From the NCBI GenBank assembly GCA_949130495.1, contig OX422213.1:541183467-541247466 (forward strand): a DNA stretch of 64,000 nucleotides, given 5' to 3'. Under the pieces are notes generated by a model that was not told the DNA's origin, ran no database searches, and was given only the letters and a program-made list of their open reading frames with translations. Made by a program: the position numbers and the translations under genes. Source of the DNA: Sambucus nigra. Its lineage: Eukaryota > Streptophyta > Magnoliopsida > Dipsacales > Adoxaceae. Shown here in pieces: positions 22,201 to 34,209 of this stretch; position 1 is the first letter of the stretch; the number at the start of each line of letters is the position of its first letter.

Positions 22201-23916
22201 GTAATACAAATGAGCGGTCGAACCTCCCTCTGGGCGAGGCATCGCCACTATAAACATCTCTTGCCCCGGAATGGCAAAAATAATGCTCCCACCGAAGCAA
22301 TCAATCATGGCTCTATAAGTTGCAAGCCAGTCCATACCAATAATCACATCATGCTCGTGCATGTCTAAGACTAACATGTCTGCTGGTAAAACCAAGCTAC
22401 CAATCTCTACCCCCACTCCCCGGCATATAAAGAAAATAAGTGACCCACTCCCCAGTGGTGAGTCGACACGCGTCACGGTGCTCTTTGCTATGGCTAGCAA
22501 CCCTAAGGACTTTGCAAAATGTGTAGCTATAAAACATTGCGTTGCCTCCGTATCAAACAAAACTCGACCCATAGTACCATGGATAGGAAACATACCCTCA
22601 ATCGCGGGTGGTGCCTGTGGAGCTGCTGCCTGGTGGACGTTATAGACACGTCCATACTGCAATTTCCCCTGCTGCACTGGAGCTACTGGAATAGCTGGTA
22701 GGGCTGGCACCTGGGCTGGAGCTGGGAGGGAAGGTGGAAAGAGTGGTCTCTACGGCTCATTACGGGCTCCCTGCTGCTGTGGGGCCCTATCGCCCTCTGG
22801 GCAATCCTGGCGCCTATGGCCATGTTTGTCGCACCCAAAGCATCGACCTTTGAAGTTTCTGACCCTCTGACCCTGCTGTCCACGGCCCTGCTGGCCGTTT
22901 CCTCCACGCCACTGGCCCTGTTGGCCCTGATGTGTATGCTGTTGGCCTTGCTGGCCCTGCTGCTGTCCCTGTGGTCGGTGTTGGCCCTGTTGATTAGGCT
23001 GGCCCTGATGGCCCTGCCTAAAACCCCTGAATCCCTGCCTAGAATCACCTGAACGGAATCTCTTAACAGGGTCCCCCTGATGGGAACTCTGCTCGTGCTG
23101 ACGAGTCTGCCCATGAGTTGGTGCCCCATTGGCACTATTACCCCCGGTCCTGCCCTGCTAGCTGGATTCCCCTGCTCTCTTTCTTCCCTGAAGATGGAAG
23201 CGGTGATCCTGGCAATGTAGTAACACTGCATTGAGTACGTCAGTGAAAGTACTCAGGGATAGATTCCCAATAAGGTGCTGACGGATCCTCCAAGCTAACC
23301 CGTCGACAAACAGCAAAATCTTCTTGCTCTCAGTGGGTGCCTCATCCGGCACAATAGTGAGAAGTCTCGTGAACTCCTCCTCATACTCAGCTACCGTAAG
23401 TTTCTCCTGCTTCAGATTTAGTAATTTTCGCCTCATCTCAGTATGCACTGCGGGTGGAAAATACTTGCGGTCAAACCGCTCCCAGAACAACTGAATAGGG
23501 ATCGTGTCCCTCTCCTCCAAAGTAGTAGTGGACTCCCACCACTGTAATGCTACTCCCACCAGCTTAAAGGAAGCCAATAATTTCTTTAGCATGTCAGTTC
23601 ACTCATACATACGGAGATGCCGCTGGATGTCCTTCTTCCATTGGCTAACTGTAACAATATCGGAGCTACCAGAAAACTCAGGGGGATGCGCTTTCTGAAA
23701 AGCATCCCGAACCCGCTCCCATGCCGATGGAAGCTGTGCTGGTACTGGCGCCATTGCCTGAAACTGGGGTGGAGCCTGCTACATCACCGCTATTGCGGCA
23801 TTCATCGCCTGAGCAGCAATGGCGACTATTTCGTTTGCATTCATTGTGCCTGGTGCCGGAGCTGCTGGCTGCTCGGCTTGGGCACGCCTATCTTTCGGAG
23901 CACGTCTCGGAGGCAT
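19235..23916 (-). pseudogene. Tekay-type gag-pol polyprotein, disabled
   Basis: It starts at 23916 with MPPRRAP. Gag core (about 23700-23160) has QWWESTTTLEERDTIPIQLF. A Gln/Gly-rich tail leads to the zinc knuckle CFGCDKHGHRRQDC (about 22800-22850). Protease (about 22550) reads VLFDTEATQ where DTGA is usual. RT (about 22150-21500) has [11 protein letters not shown] and the catalytic FIDDILIYS. RNase H follows (21200-20800). Integrase has an HHCC finger ending CSTCQLVK (20400) and core words MDFITGLP, IVSDRD and YHPQTDGQTERTN. The C-terminal part (19700-19290) ends in a chromodomain-like stretch with VRVQWEHHNVEESTWE. In-frame stops lie near 23778, 23605, 23158, 22753, 21471, 20386 and 19853. 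One frameshift lies near 21137. Gag and pol share one frame, as in many chromoviruses. The break count rules out activity. Confidence 0.92.
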
Positions 23917-24086
23917 CTGAAATGTGAACAAGTTTATTAGTCTATAGTTATCATTAAATCTCAAATATCTGAAGACTTTAACGTAAAAGAAGGAATACAA
24001 TAATCCTAAAAATAGGGTTCTATAGCAATAACGTTAAGATGAAAGCGAAATAAGCCGTACAGATCCTATGGACACTAGAACCTGAT

Positions 24087-24098
24087 GCTCTAATACCA
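24087..24098 (-). other. primer-binding site of the Tekay-type element
   Basis: The minus strand reads TGGTATTAGAGC two bases from the 5' LTR end at 24101. It is one base different from the initiator-Met primer complement TGGTATCAGAGC. Confidence 0.85.
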
Positions 24099-24100
24099 CC

Positions 24101-27098
24101 TGTGACACCCCGCCTAATTAAATACTGGGCGATCACTCCTTTATTAAATTAAATCAAGGTAAGCAGTTGGTTCATTCTCAGCATCACTGTCGATAAAAAT
24201 AGGTTTTCCAATTTACCACCCCAAATAATTAAGCTAAGTGTCAAAAACATTTTCATACATGCTTTCCAAATTTTATTTGAAGAAAAACATTTGTTTTATT
24301 AACAACATTTCTACAATTAAGAATCACACCACAATAAACCTGGAACACAAAGTCCAATAATAATAATACATTCGTCAATCGAATGTCCACATATGAAAAC
24401 TAAAGTCACCAATACAAACTGAATAAAACCCATCGTAACAATACTGGAAAACTGAAATACAAATGTCCCAACAATAATGAAATAATGGAAAGGGCGACAC
24501 ATGCCCAATAAATGAGAATGCTAAAAGTGGAGTCAATAAGGGAAGCCGTCTACACAAGTAACCTGCAACTCCCACCTAAGCTGCAGCACGTTCCTTTCAA
24601 GGGATCCTAAGCAAGACGCCCTTGTGGCTGGGCACCTGAAATATATACATATATATACAAGACAGAGAAAGAAAAAGAAACGGGTCACAGCCCGAAAGTG
24701 TGTTTAATTTAAAAATACGTTTAGCAAGTATTTAAATTGATACATGCCAATGAAACAACATATTAGAGCGACACTCTCTTGAGAAATTCTCACCTCTCTT
24801 CTATTGTGCACACCTATCGTGCTAACCTTTCCCAACGGTTTATCTTAACATTTTATCATACTAACCTTCCCAATAAATTAGCGTATCTTAAACTTACTCA
24901 TAAGATTTCAAAACTGAACAATATTTTTGGTTTAAAAAGAATACTACCAATTAGTAGCACTACACTTGTTTTAGCTTTTATTCATTTATAAAGTTTCCCA
25001 GTGACATATTATACTTCCACAAAACAATTACATACTATATGTGTCATCAACCATGTCCTACTTATCAAATCACAGTAGGCAGTTCCAAATTTCAAAATTT
25101 CATATATATATTAACTACTCTTATAATATATTATAACAGCACCCCAACTAAATTATGGTGCGGGCATACTCTACTATCCAGAAGCCCGTATCACTCATAT
25201 TAAGGGGAATACAATCGGAATCACTCTCGAATTGTATTAACATGAATACACAAACAATATTGAGGCGAAGAATAGATTCCAAGTCTCTAAGAGGATGACA
25301 CATGCCTGCGTCTCTTAGGACCGTCTGAACTATCACGTCGATAGCCTGTACCAAGGATATCTATCTTCTAGGGTACAAGTCAATATCCCCCATAAAGGTC
25401 CCATCGAGATAAGACTTGTCCCAGCGCCGAAACCTCAGGGATAGCAAGTAGCATGGGCATGATTTTCACAAGTATATAATATATGTACACACAATCATAT
25501 AAAGATACCACTTTATCATATTAATATAGGTTCTTCTCGTCACCCATAATTATACCAATTATCCTAAATTTCACAGTTATAGAATTACGTATAAGGTTTT
25601 TTTCCTAACCTTAACTCGAAGGGTTTTCTCACTCATTACCTGACACTCGTGGACTATATCCTCACAAATCTGAAATTCAGTAAGTGTCTTTATTAGGTTC
25701 CAATGTAACTTTCTTACGCACCTCACCCTTTAAATTTATAAATTCACCAACCCTAAAGTAAATGTACCGTAAACACCATTCTCGTTGAAGATTAAAGGTC
25801 CAAACATTTATTCCTATGCCCTACTGGTCCTCAATGTCTCCCAAATAATTTTATCAAGAATGCCCAAGAATTATATCATGACAATTTGAATTTAACTCAT
25901 TTAAAGAGGGAATTAAGAGTTTTCCAGGAGGGGTCGATCGATCGAAGCTTGGGGCTCGATCGATCGAACCTTCGATTGATCGAAGCTCTAGGCTCAATCG
26001 ATCGATCAATCAGGTCTGGGCAAAATTCTGCAGAATGCAGTTACGGGTTTCACTAAACTTCTTCATCCAAAACTATGTTTTTCCATTCCAATCGTCCCAA
26101 AAATCCTACTATCATCATTATAACATTATACCAGGTGTTTATAACGTAAAGCATGTGTATAACTATCATTAAACATGGATAATTAACTCAAAATCCCATC
26201 TAATCATCAAGAACCCTAGAGTTTTCCTTAATCAAGGTTCTAATCTGTTTTAACCAGAATTACCTTCTAATATATCATCAAAATTTCGTGGGTTATATTC
26301 CTCTACATGGCAAGGGTTCCAGAATTTCCATATAATCAAAACTACATGCATTATCCTAACACAAATTTAGGTTTCTTCCATAGTTTCCATCTCTAAACAA
26401 TCCTAGACTAATATGAAGATTGCATTAACGAAAATACGAAAGTCAAACACTTGCCTGGGATTTTTGGTATGCAGAATGGCAGCTGATTTTGGTATGGCTG
26501 CGTTCCTTGTCTCGCGATCTACGCGGTGGTGGTGGTGGCGGTGCAATCCGGTGGCTTTTTGGCCTTGAATTGCCTTGGAGCTGTCCCCTCTCTTCTCCAA
26601 TGGCCGTCACTTGATTTCTGGATATTCTAACCCTAAAAGTCTAAGCTAATGGCTGATATAGGTTGCTGAAATTCGTGGGTTTAATTACCCAATTATGTAA
26701 AATGACTAAAATGCCCTCCCGGGGTACTAATTAGGCCTAAAAATGCCCCGAGACCCAAACTACACCCCCGGGTACACTTTTCTGACTATCTCAACCCTAC
26801 CGGACACGTTGGCGCACTCAAAACGACAATACGGACAACTTATAAAATATTCACTTTTTATTTAACCAAATTAGTCCCGACGTGACATGAGCACGTTCCG
26901 ACTTAAATTTCTGAAATCGTCATTTAATTCACTCGTGACATTCAATATAACCAATATAATATATTACTTTGCTCATTAGTAATATTCAACCAATTTCCCA
27001 AAATTACTAACTCTCATCACGTTAATAATTATAACATAATTAATTTCCAATTTAATAAATCCCCAAATTAATATAGCATAAAAATACGTGGTATTACA
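24101..27098 (-). repeat. Tekay-type 5' LTR
   Basis: Nearly identical to 16230-19224 along its length, with scattered single-base differences and a few 1-2 base indels. The GATC-rich cluster is at 25934-26010. It ends at the target duplication 27099-27103. Confidence 0.93.
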
Positions 27099-27657
27099 CC
27101 TTCCTCTCACCCTATAAAAAGGGGCCTTCTCTCAGACTTCAAATATTTTTGCCATTTCATTTCCTCTAAGTTTTGAGAGAGAAGAGAGAGAAGAGAGAAA
27201 CCAAAGAGAGAAGAGAGAGAAGAGAGAAACCAGAGAGAGAAGAAAGTTAGAAACCCTAACTTCGTCCAAATCCTCTTTAAACCTAACCCAAACAATTCTA
27301 TAAAACACCATAGCCAAAAACACCATGATGAGTGTTCTTGAGTGTTTGAGAGTTTGAGTTGAGTTATTTTGGTTGCTGTAACCTTGTGTTCGTGAGATCT
27401 TGTTTCCAGCTTAGACTTTTACTTAGATCTAGTTTCTGTTTCCACAGAAATCTCATATCTGAGTTATTCATGTTACATTACACTTAGTTTCATTTTATTT
27501 CTCATCTTGAGAAATATATTGTTGATTGTTTTCTCTAAAACGTTTTCTTACTTTGAAATCAACAATAAAATGCTTTTTGTTTCTTGTTCTTGTAAACTAA
27601 ACCTTTGTCCGAGTTTGGAATCGCACTTGGAGGTTTTCAATCTCAAAAAGTTTTTGT
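27099..27657 (+). repeat. copia array LTR A, right part, joined to pol by a deletion
   Basis: It continues LTR A after the Tekay-type element (target duplication ccttc at 27099-27103). The core promoter TATAAAAA is at 27113-27120. The LTR stops near 27657 inside TTTTTGT and passes directly into pol at ATGTGCTAGATATC. Compared with the next unit, about 840 bases (LTR end plus start of the pol tail) are deleted. Confidence 0.85.
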
Positions 27658-28246
27658 ATGTGCTAGATATCAAAGTAACCCTAAAGAGAGCCACTTGAAT
27701 GCTATTAAACGTATCATTAAATATGTAAATGGCACTCTAAATCTAGGTCCTTGGTACACTAATGACACACCAAGCACTATAATTGGGTACACTGATGCTG
27801 ACTGGGTTGGGTGTACTGATGATAGTAAAAGAACTTCAGGAGCATGTTATTATATAGGTAATAACTTGGTAGGATGGAGTAGTAAAAAACAAAACTTCAC
27901 ATCACTCTCAACAGCTGAATCTGAATACATAGTCGCTAGCAGCTGTTGTGCTCAATTAATGTGTCTTAAACAAATGCTAAGTGATTATGGTATTCAAGAA
28001 AAACAATTACATCCCTATTGTGATAATCAAAGTGCGATTAATATTTCTAAAAATCCTGTTCAACACTCGCGAACAAAGCATATTAAAATAAGACATCATT
28101 TGATACGTGAATTGGTTGAATCTACGGAGTTAGAAATCAATTATCTTCCTATTGATCTACAACTCGCGGATATGTTTACCAAACCTCTAGATTATAATAG
28201 ATGCATTTCATTACGTAAATCTATTGGTATGGTTTATGCTGATTAA
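27658..28246 (+). pseudogene. copia RNase H tail, array unit A
   Basis: It reads from ARYQSNPKESHLNA to the pol stop after SIGMVYAD. RNase H words include GYTDADWVGCTDDSK, LSTAESEYIVAS, YCDNQSAINISKNP and ADMFTKPLD. The domain removes the RNA strand of the RNA:DNA hybrid during reverse transcription. No stop occurs within the fragment, but the 5' part of pol is missing. Substitutions unique to this unit include W for A in TDADWA-G and P for L before YCDN. Confidence 0.88.
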
Positions 28247-28551
28247 TCTTTTTGCCGTTTATCCAAGTTTTTCCCTTTGTCCATTTGAGACAAAATGGGG
28301 GAGAAATTTGAGTCTATTCAACTCTTGCATATTCTAAATAGCTTGATCTTAGTGAATTATTGCAGGTTGTACAGTTACTCTTTACAGTTGTAATAGGGTA
28401 TTCAATTGTACTTAGTTGAGCTATGTACTTTTTGATTTCTAGGATTTGGGTAGATAGAATTTTGATAGGAATAAGTTTTTATTTTTCTTTTTCCCTACGA
28501 GTCCAAGATGACTCAAAAGAGATTTTGTCTCATATTTCCAAAGGGGGAGAT
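28247..28551 (+). other. 3' untranslated part with two purine tracts, unit A/B boundary
   Basis: Non-coding sequence between the pol stop and LTR B. It contains an inner purine tract (AAAATGGGGGAGAAA near 28293) and the LTR-adjacent tract AAAGGGGGAGA at 28540-28550. The same arrangement recurs at 31230-31534, 34210-34514 and 37181-37485. Confidence 0.8.
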
Positions 28552-30543
28552 TGAAGCCCTTATACCTTTGACTAACTTGAGTCTACATTGTATAAGTGCT
28601 CATCTTGTTTGGAAATTGTGACAAAATTATGTCTACATAGAAACTAAATAGCCTCAGAAGTTGGATTGCCTATTCATCTCTCTTTCTTGTTATGATTAAG
28701 AGACTATTGCCAACACTCACACACTTAGAATTCATCTTTTGCACATCATATTGCATAAGTATGTGTGTACATGTGTTGTGTGTGTTTAAATCCCTAACTT
28801 TGATTTTCAATAATATTTTGGGATTTTTTAAACATTTTTAAATCATGTTTTTAATAATTCAAACTTGTTTTAAAAAGTTTTGGGGTCAATCTCTTAATAT
28901 GACTTGTTGTATTTTATGGCCTAAAGTTACCTTGGGTAGAATGCGAAAGCGACCAAGACTTCAGCGTAGTCTTTGTAATTAGTTTTGACGCGCGTTTAAC
29001 ATCCCATAACAGGCCAACACCTGTTTTCCTTTGATTGGTTAGATTTGTGTTTCTTTAATGAGACAACAGGAGCGTGTGTTATCAGCCCTTGGATCATTTC
29101 TTATCAATGGTCTGCATGTTGCCTTGATGGATCCCCGTGTATCTTTTTCAGCCAATCAACGCTCTTTTAAGCACCGCCATGTGTGAGCCATTAGATTCAA
29201 GTCAATCTAAATTGACTCAATCTCAGCCCTTCGTTTGGATCAGTTATCTCGAACCTTCCTCTCACCCTATAAATAGGGGCCTTCTCTCAGACTTCGAAGA
29301 TTTTTGCCATTTCATTTCCTCTAAGTTTTGAGAGAGAAGAGAGAGAAGAGATAAGAGATAGAAGAGAGAAACCACAGAGAGAAGAAAGTTAGAAACCCTA
29401 ACTTCGTCCAAATCCCCTTTAAACCTAACCCAAACACTTCTCCAAAACAACATAGCCAAAAACACCATCCGGAATGTTCTTGAGTATTTGAGAGTTTGAG
29501 TTGAGTTATTTTGGTTGCTGTAGCCTTGTGTTCGTGAGATCGTGTTTCCAACTTAGACTTTTACTTGGATCTAGTTTCTGTTTCCACAGAATTCTCAGAT
29601 CTGAGTTATTCATGTTACATTACACTTAGTTTCATTTTATTTCTCACCTTGAAAAATATATTGTTGATTGTTTTCTCTAAAACGTTTTCTTACTTTGAAA
29701 TCAACAATAAAATGCTTTCTGTTTCTTGTTCTTGTAAACTAAACCTTTGACCTAGTTTGGAATCTCACTTGGAAGTTTTCAATCTGAAAGAGTTTTTGTT
29801 TTAAATTCTAAGATTGATGGTCTTCCTAGCAAGGTATCCGTGGATTCTGGGATAGTTTGAAAGGTCAAAAAGGTTCAAAGTTTTCTAAGAAGAAAGAAAA
29901 AGAAAATATCACTGCATATAGTGTAAACTGTAATTTTTTAGGACTGTTTGTACTTAATAAGTGTGTGTGTATGTTCATGCCTGTGTTAGAGAGCACCTTC
30001 ACAAACACAGACACCCTACAGCACGAAAAGTGTTGGCGATAAGATCTTGAGAACATAAGTCGACGTAAAGTGCTGGAACAAATCTAGAGTTGACGAACTG
30101 GGAGAACTACATCTACAATCAGAACTGCAGAGAAGTTTAAGGACACCAGAGGGTACATTCCTAAACTTATATAGTTATGAGTTGTCTGCATGTTAGTTAT
30201 ATAGTTTGTAACTCATATATTTGTTTGAGTGAATTTTTCTTTTTACTCCGTAGAGGGAGTCGTGGATGTTTCCTCAATTGGTGAGGTTTTACCATGTAAA
30301 AATTGTGATAAGAAGCCTTCTACATTTTCTCATCTCATTCTTGGTTGTGCTGTGTTTAAAACTGGTTTAAATTATTGTTTAAACTTGTTGCTTAAATTTT
30401 GAATAAATGTCGTACATACAATTTTATTAAACACATCTTGTGATTAATCCTTTTTTATTTAAGAAAAGAGTTTCTTCAAAAAACAACTCGAAGTTACTTA
30501 AATAGTTTATTTTCATAAACGGCTTTAGTAACGCATTTTTTCA
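28552..30543 (+). repeat. copia array LTR B
   Basis: A complete 1992-bp LTR from TGAAGCCC to TTTTTTCA. U3 carries an inverted CCAAT box (GATTGGTTAG near 29033), a CCAAT box (AGCCAATC near 29151) and TATAAATA at 29268-29275. A GAGAGAAGAGAG purine stretch and a T-rich leader follow. Confidence 0.92.
29268..29275 (+). promoter_or_regulatory. LTR B core promoter (TATA box)
   Basis: TATAAATA preceded by CTCACCC and followed by GGGGCC, about 115 bases after a CCAAT box. Equivalent boxes lie at 27113 (A, TATAAAAA), 32251 (C), 35230 (D) and 38201 (E, TATAAAAA). Confidence 0.7.
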
Positions 30544-31229
30544 ATGGAACATCTGTAGATCCTACTCTATATCGTAGTATGATAGGCACTTTACTATATC
30601 TTACTGCCTCGCGTCCTGATATTATATATGATGTGTGTGTATGTGCTAGATATCAAAGTAACCCTAAAGAGAGCCACTTAAATGCTTTTAAACGTATCAT
30701 TAAATATGTAAATGGCACTCTAAATCTAGGTCTTTGGTACACTAATGACACACCAAGCACTATAATTGGGTACACTGATGCTGACTGGGCTGGGTGTACT
30801 GATGATAGTAAAAGCACTTCAGGAGCATGTTATTATATAGGTAATAACTTGGTAGGATGGAGTAGTAAAAAAAAAAACTTCACATCACTCTCAACAGCTG
30901 AATCTGAATACATAGTCGCTAGCAGCTGTTGTGCTCAATTAATGTGTCTTAAGCAAATTCTAAGTGATTATGGTATTCTAGAAAAACAATTACATCTCTA
31001 TTGTGATAATCAAAGTGCGATTAATATTTCTAAAAATCCTGTTCAACACTCGCGAACAAAGCATATTAAAATAAGACATCATTTGATACGTGAATTGGTT
31101 GAATCTAAGGAGTTAGAAATCAATTATCTTCCTACTGATCTACAACTCGCGGATATGTTTACCAAACCTCTAGATTATAATAGATTCATTTCATTACGTA
31201 AATCTATTGGTATGGTTTATGCTGATTAA
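30544..31229 (+). pseudogene. copia RT-end/RNase H tail, array unit B, frame open
   Basis: Directly after the LTR terminus the sequence reads in frame GTSVDPTLYRSMIGTLLYLT, the end of copia RT, followed by the whole RNase H domain (GYTDADWAGCTDDSK, STAESEYIVAS, YCDNQSAINISKNP, ADMFTKPLD) and a stop at 31229. From the first Met at 30579 there are 216 open codons. It is truncated at its start, but this is the only array unit with both the RT end and RNase H uninterrupted. It has no primer site, gag, protease or integrase. Confidence 0.88.
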
Positions 31230-31534
31230 TCTTTTTGCTGTTTATCCAAGTTTTTCCCTTTGTCCATTTGAGACAAAATGGGGGAAAAATTTGAGTCTAT
31301 TCAACTCTTGCATATTCTAAATAGCTTGATCTTAGTGAATTATTGCAGGTTGTACAGTTACTCTTTACAGTTGTAATAAGGTATTCAATTGTACTTATTT
31401 GAGTTATGTACTTTTTGATTTCTATGATTTGGGTAGATAGAATTTTGATAGGAATAAGTTTTTATTTTTTTGTTTCCCTACGAGTCCAAGATGACTCAAA
31501 GGGGAGTTTGTCTCATATTTCCAAAGGGGGAGAT

Positions 31535-33523
31535 TGAAGCCCTTATACCTTTGACTAACTTGAGTCTACATTGTATAAGTGCTCATCTAGTTTGGAAATT
31601 GTGACAAAATTATGTCTACATAGAAACCAAAGAGCCTCAGAAGTTGGATTGCCTATTCATCTCTCTTTCTTGTTATGATCAAGAGACTATTTCCAACACT
31701 CACACACTTAGAATTCATCTTATTCACATCATATTGCATAAGTATGTGTGTACATGTGTTGTGTGTGTTTGAATCCCTAAGTTTGATTTTCAATAATTTT
31801 TTGGGATTTTTTAAACATTTTTAAATCATGTTTTTAATAATTCAAACTTGTTTTGAAAAGTTTTGGGGTCAATCTCTTAATATGACTTGTTGTATTTTAT
31901 GGCCTAAAGTTACCTTGGGTAGAATGCGAAAGCGACCGAGACTTCAGGGTAGTCTTTGTAATTAGTTTTGACGCGCGTTTAACATCCCATAACAGGCCAA
32001 CACCTGTTTTCCTTTGATTGGTTAGATTTGTGTTTCTTTAATGAGACAACAAGAGCGTGTGTTATCAGCCCTTGGATCATTTCTTATCACTGGTCTGTAT
32101 GTTGCCTTGATGGATCCCCGTGTATCTTTTTCAGCCAATCAGAACTCTTTTAAGCACCGCCATGTGTGAGCCATTAGATTCAAGTCAATCTAAATTGACT
32201 CAATCTCAGCCCTTCGTTTGGATCAGTTATCTCGAACCTTCCTCTCACCCTATAAATAGGGGCCTTCTCTCAGACTTCGAAGATTTTTGCCATTTCATTT
32301 CCTCTAAGTTTTGAGAGAGAAGAGAGAGAAGAGATAAGAGAGAGAAGAGAGAAACCATAGAGAGAAGAAAGTTAGAAACCCTAACTTCGTCCAAATCCTC
32401 TTTAAACCTAACCCAAACACTTCTCCAAAACACCATAGCCAAAAACACCATCCTGAGTGTTCATGAGTGTTTGAGAGTTTGAGTTGAGTTATTTTGGTTG
32501 CTGTAACCTTGTGTTCGTGAGATCTTGTTTCCAACTTAGACTTTTACTTAGATCTAGTTTCTGTTTCCACATAAATCTCAGATCTGAGTTATTCGCGTTA
32601 CATTACACTTAGTTTCATTTTATTTCTCACCTTGAAAAATATATTGTTGATTGTTTTCTCTAAAACGTTTTCTTACTTTGAAATCAACAATAAAATGCTT
32701 TATGTTTCTTGTTCTTGTAAACTAAACCTTTGACCAATTTTGGAATCTCACTTGGAAGTTTTCAATCTCAAAAAGGTTTTGTTTTAAATTCTGAGATTGA
32801 TGGTCTTCCTAGCAAGGTATCCGTGGATTCTGGGATAGTTTGAAAGGTCAAAAAGGTTCAAAGTTTTCTAAGAAGAAAGAAAAAGAAAATATCACTGCAT
32901 ATAGTGTAAAATGTAATTTTTTAGGACTATTGTACTTAATAAGTGTGTGTGTGTGTGCATGCCTGTGTTCGAGAGCACCTTCACAAACACTTACACCCTA
33001 CAACACGAAAAGTGTTGGTGATAAGATCTTGAGAACATAAGTCGACGTAAAGTGCTGGAACAAATCAAAAGTTGACAAACTGGGAGAACTACATCTACAA
33101 TCAGAACTGCAGATAAGTTTAAGGACACTAGAGGGTACATTCCTAAACTTATATAGGTCTGAGTTGTCTGCATGTTAGTTATATAGTTTGTAACTCATAT
33201 ATTTGTTTGAGTGAATTTTTCTTTTTACTCCGTAGAGGAGTCGTGGATGTTTCCTCAATTGGTGAGGTTTTACCACGTAAAAATTGTGAACAAAAGCCTT
33301 CTATATTTTCTCATCTCATTCTTGGTTGTGTTGTGTTTAAAACTGGTTAAATTATTTTTTAAACTTGTTGCTTAAATCTTGAATAAATTTCGTACATACA
33401 ATTTTGTTAAACACATCTTGTGATTAATCCTTTTTGATTAAAGAAAAGAGTTTCTTCAAAAAACAACTCGGAGTTACTTAAATAGTTTATTTTCATAAAC
33501 GGCTTTAGTAACGCATTTTTTCA
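31535..33523 (+). repeat. copia array LTR C
   Basis: A complete 1989-bp LTR with the same ends and promoter words as LTR B. The TATA box is at 32251-32258, and the preceding purine tract is at 31523-31533. Confidence 0.92.
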
Positions 33524-34209
33524 ATGGAACATCTATAGATCCTACTCTACATCGTAGTATGATAGGCACTTTACTATATCTTACTGCCTCGCGTCCTGAT
33601 ATTATGTATGATGTGTGTGTATGTGCTAGATATCAAAGTAACCATTAAGAGAGCCACTTGAATGCTGTCAAACGTATCATTAAATATGTAAATGGCAATC
33701 TAAATCTAGGTCTTTGGTACACTAATGACACACCAAGCACTATAATTGGGTACACTAATGCTGACTGGGCTGGGTGTACTGATGATAGTAAAAGCACTTC
33801 AGGAGCATGTTATTACATAGGTAATAACTTGGTAGGATGGAGTAGTAAAAAATAAAACTGCAGATCACTCTCAACAGCTGAATCTGAATACATAGTCGCT
33901 AGAAGCTGTTGTGCTCAATTAATGTGGCTAAAACAAATGCTAAGTGATTATGGTATTCAAGAAAAACAATTGCATCTCTATTGTGATAATCAAAGTGCGA
34001 TTAATATTTCTAAAAATCCTGTTCAACACTCGCGAACAAAGCATATTAAAGTAAGACATCACTTGATACGTGAATTGATTGAATCTAAGGAGTTAGAAAT
34101 GAATTATCTTCCTACTGATCTACAACTCGCAGATATGTTTACCAAACCTCTAGATTATAATAGATTCATTTCATTACGTAAATCTATTGGTATGGTTTAT
34201 GCTGATTAA
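33524..34209 (+). pseudogene. copia RT-end/RNase H tail, array unit C, two stops
   Basis: Same content as unit B, beginning right after the LTR terminus. A TAA replaces the Pro codon region near 33645, and a second stop follows SSKK near 33855. The later part (33922-34209) is open to the normal pol end. Confidence 0.88.

Larger units (their letters stand above)
16230..27098 (-). mobile_element. Tekay/Del-like chromovirus (Ty3/gypsy), nearly full length
   Basis: A 10.9-kb minus-strand element with long, nearly identical LTRs (16230-19224 and 24101-27098), an intact 5-bp target duplication ccttc, a polypurine tract next to the 3' LTR, a Met-type primer site, and one gag-pol frame with RT-RNase H-integrase order and a C-terminal chromodomain-like segment. 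LTRs near 3 kb plus a chromodomain point to the Tekay/Del chromovirus lineage. Structure is complete, but the coding frame has about seven stops and one frameshift. It sits in LTR A of the copia array and is the youngest large insertion here, judging by LTR similarity. Confidence 0.92.

Noticed and set aside
22361..23052. Plus-strand open frames over the Tekay-type gag-pol
   Set aside because: They are the shadow of the minus-strand gag-pol, which has recognisable domains throughout.
29262..29551. Repeated minus-strand frames with Leu/Phe/Ser-rich products in each copia array LTR (also near 27107, 32245 and 38220)
   Set aside because: They run antisense through the GAGAGAAGAGAG purine stretch and the TATA region of the LTR. 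Repetition reflects the LTR, not a gene.
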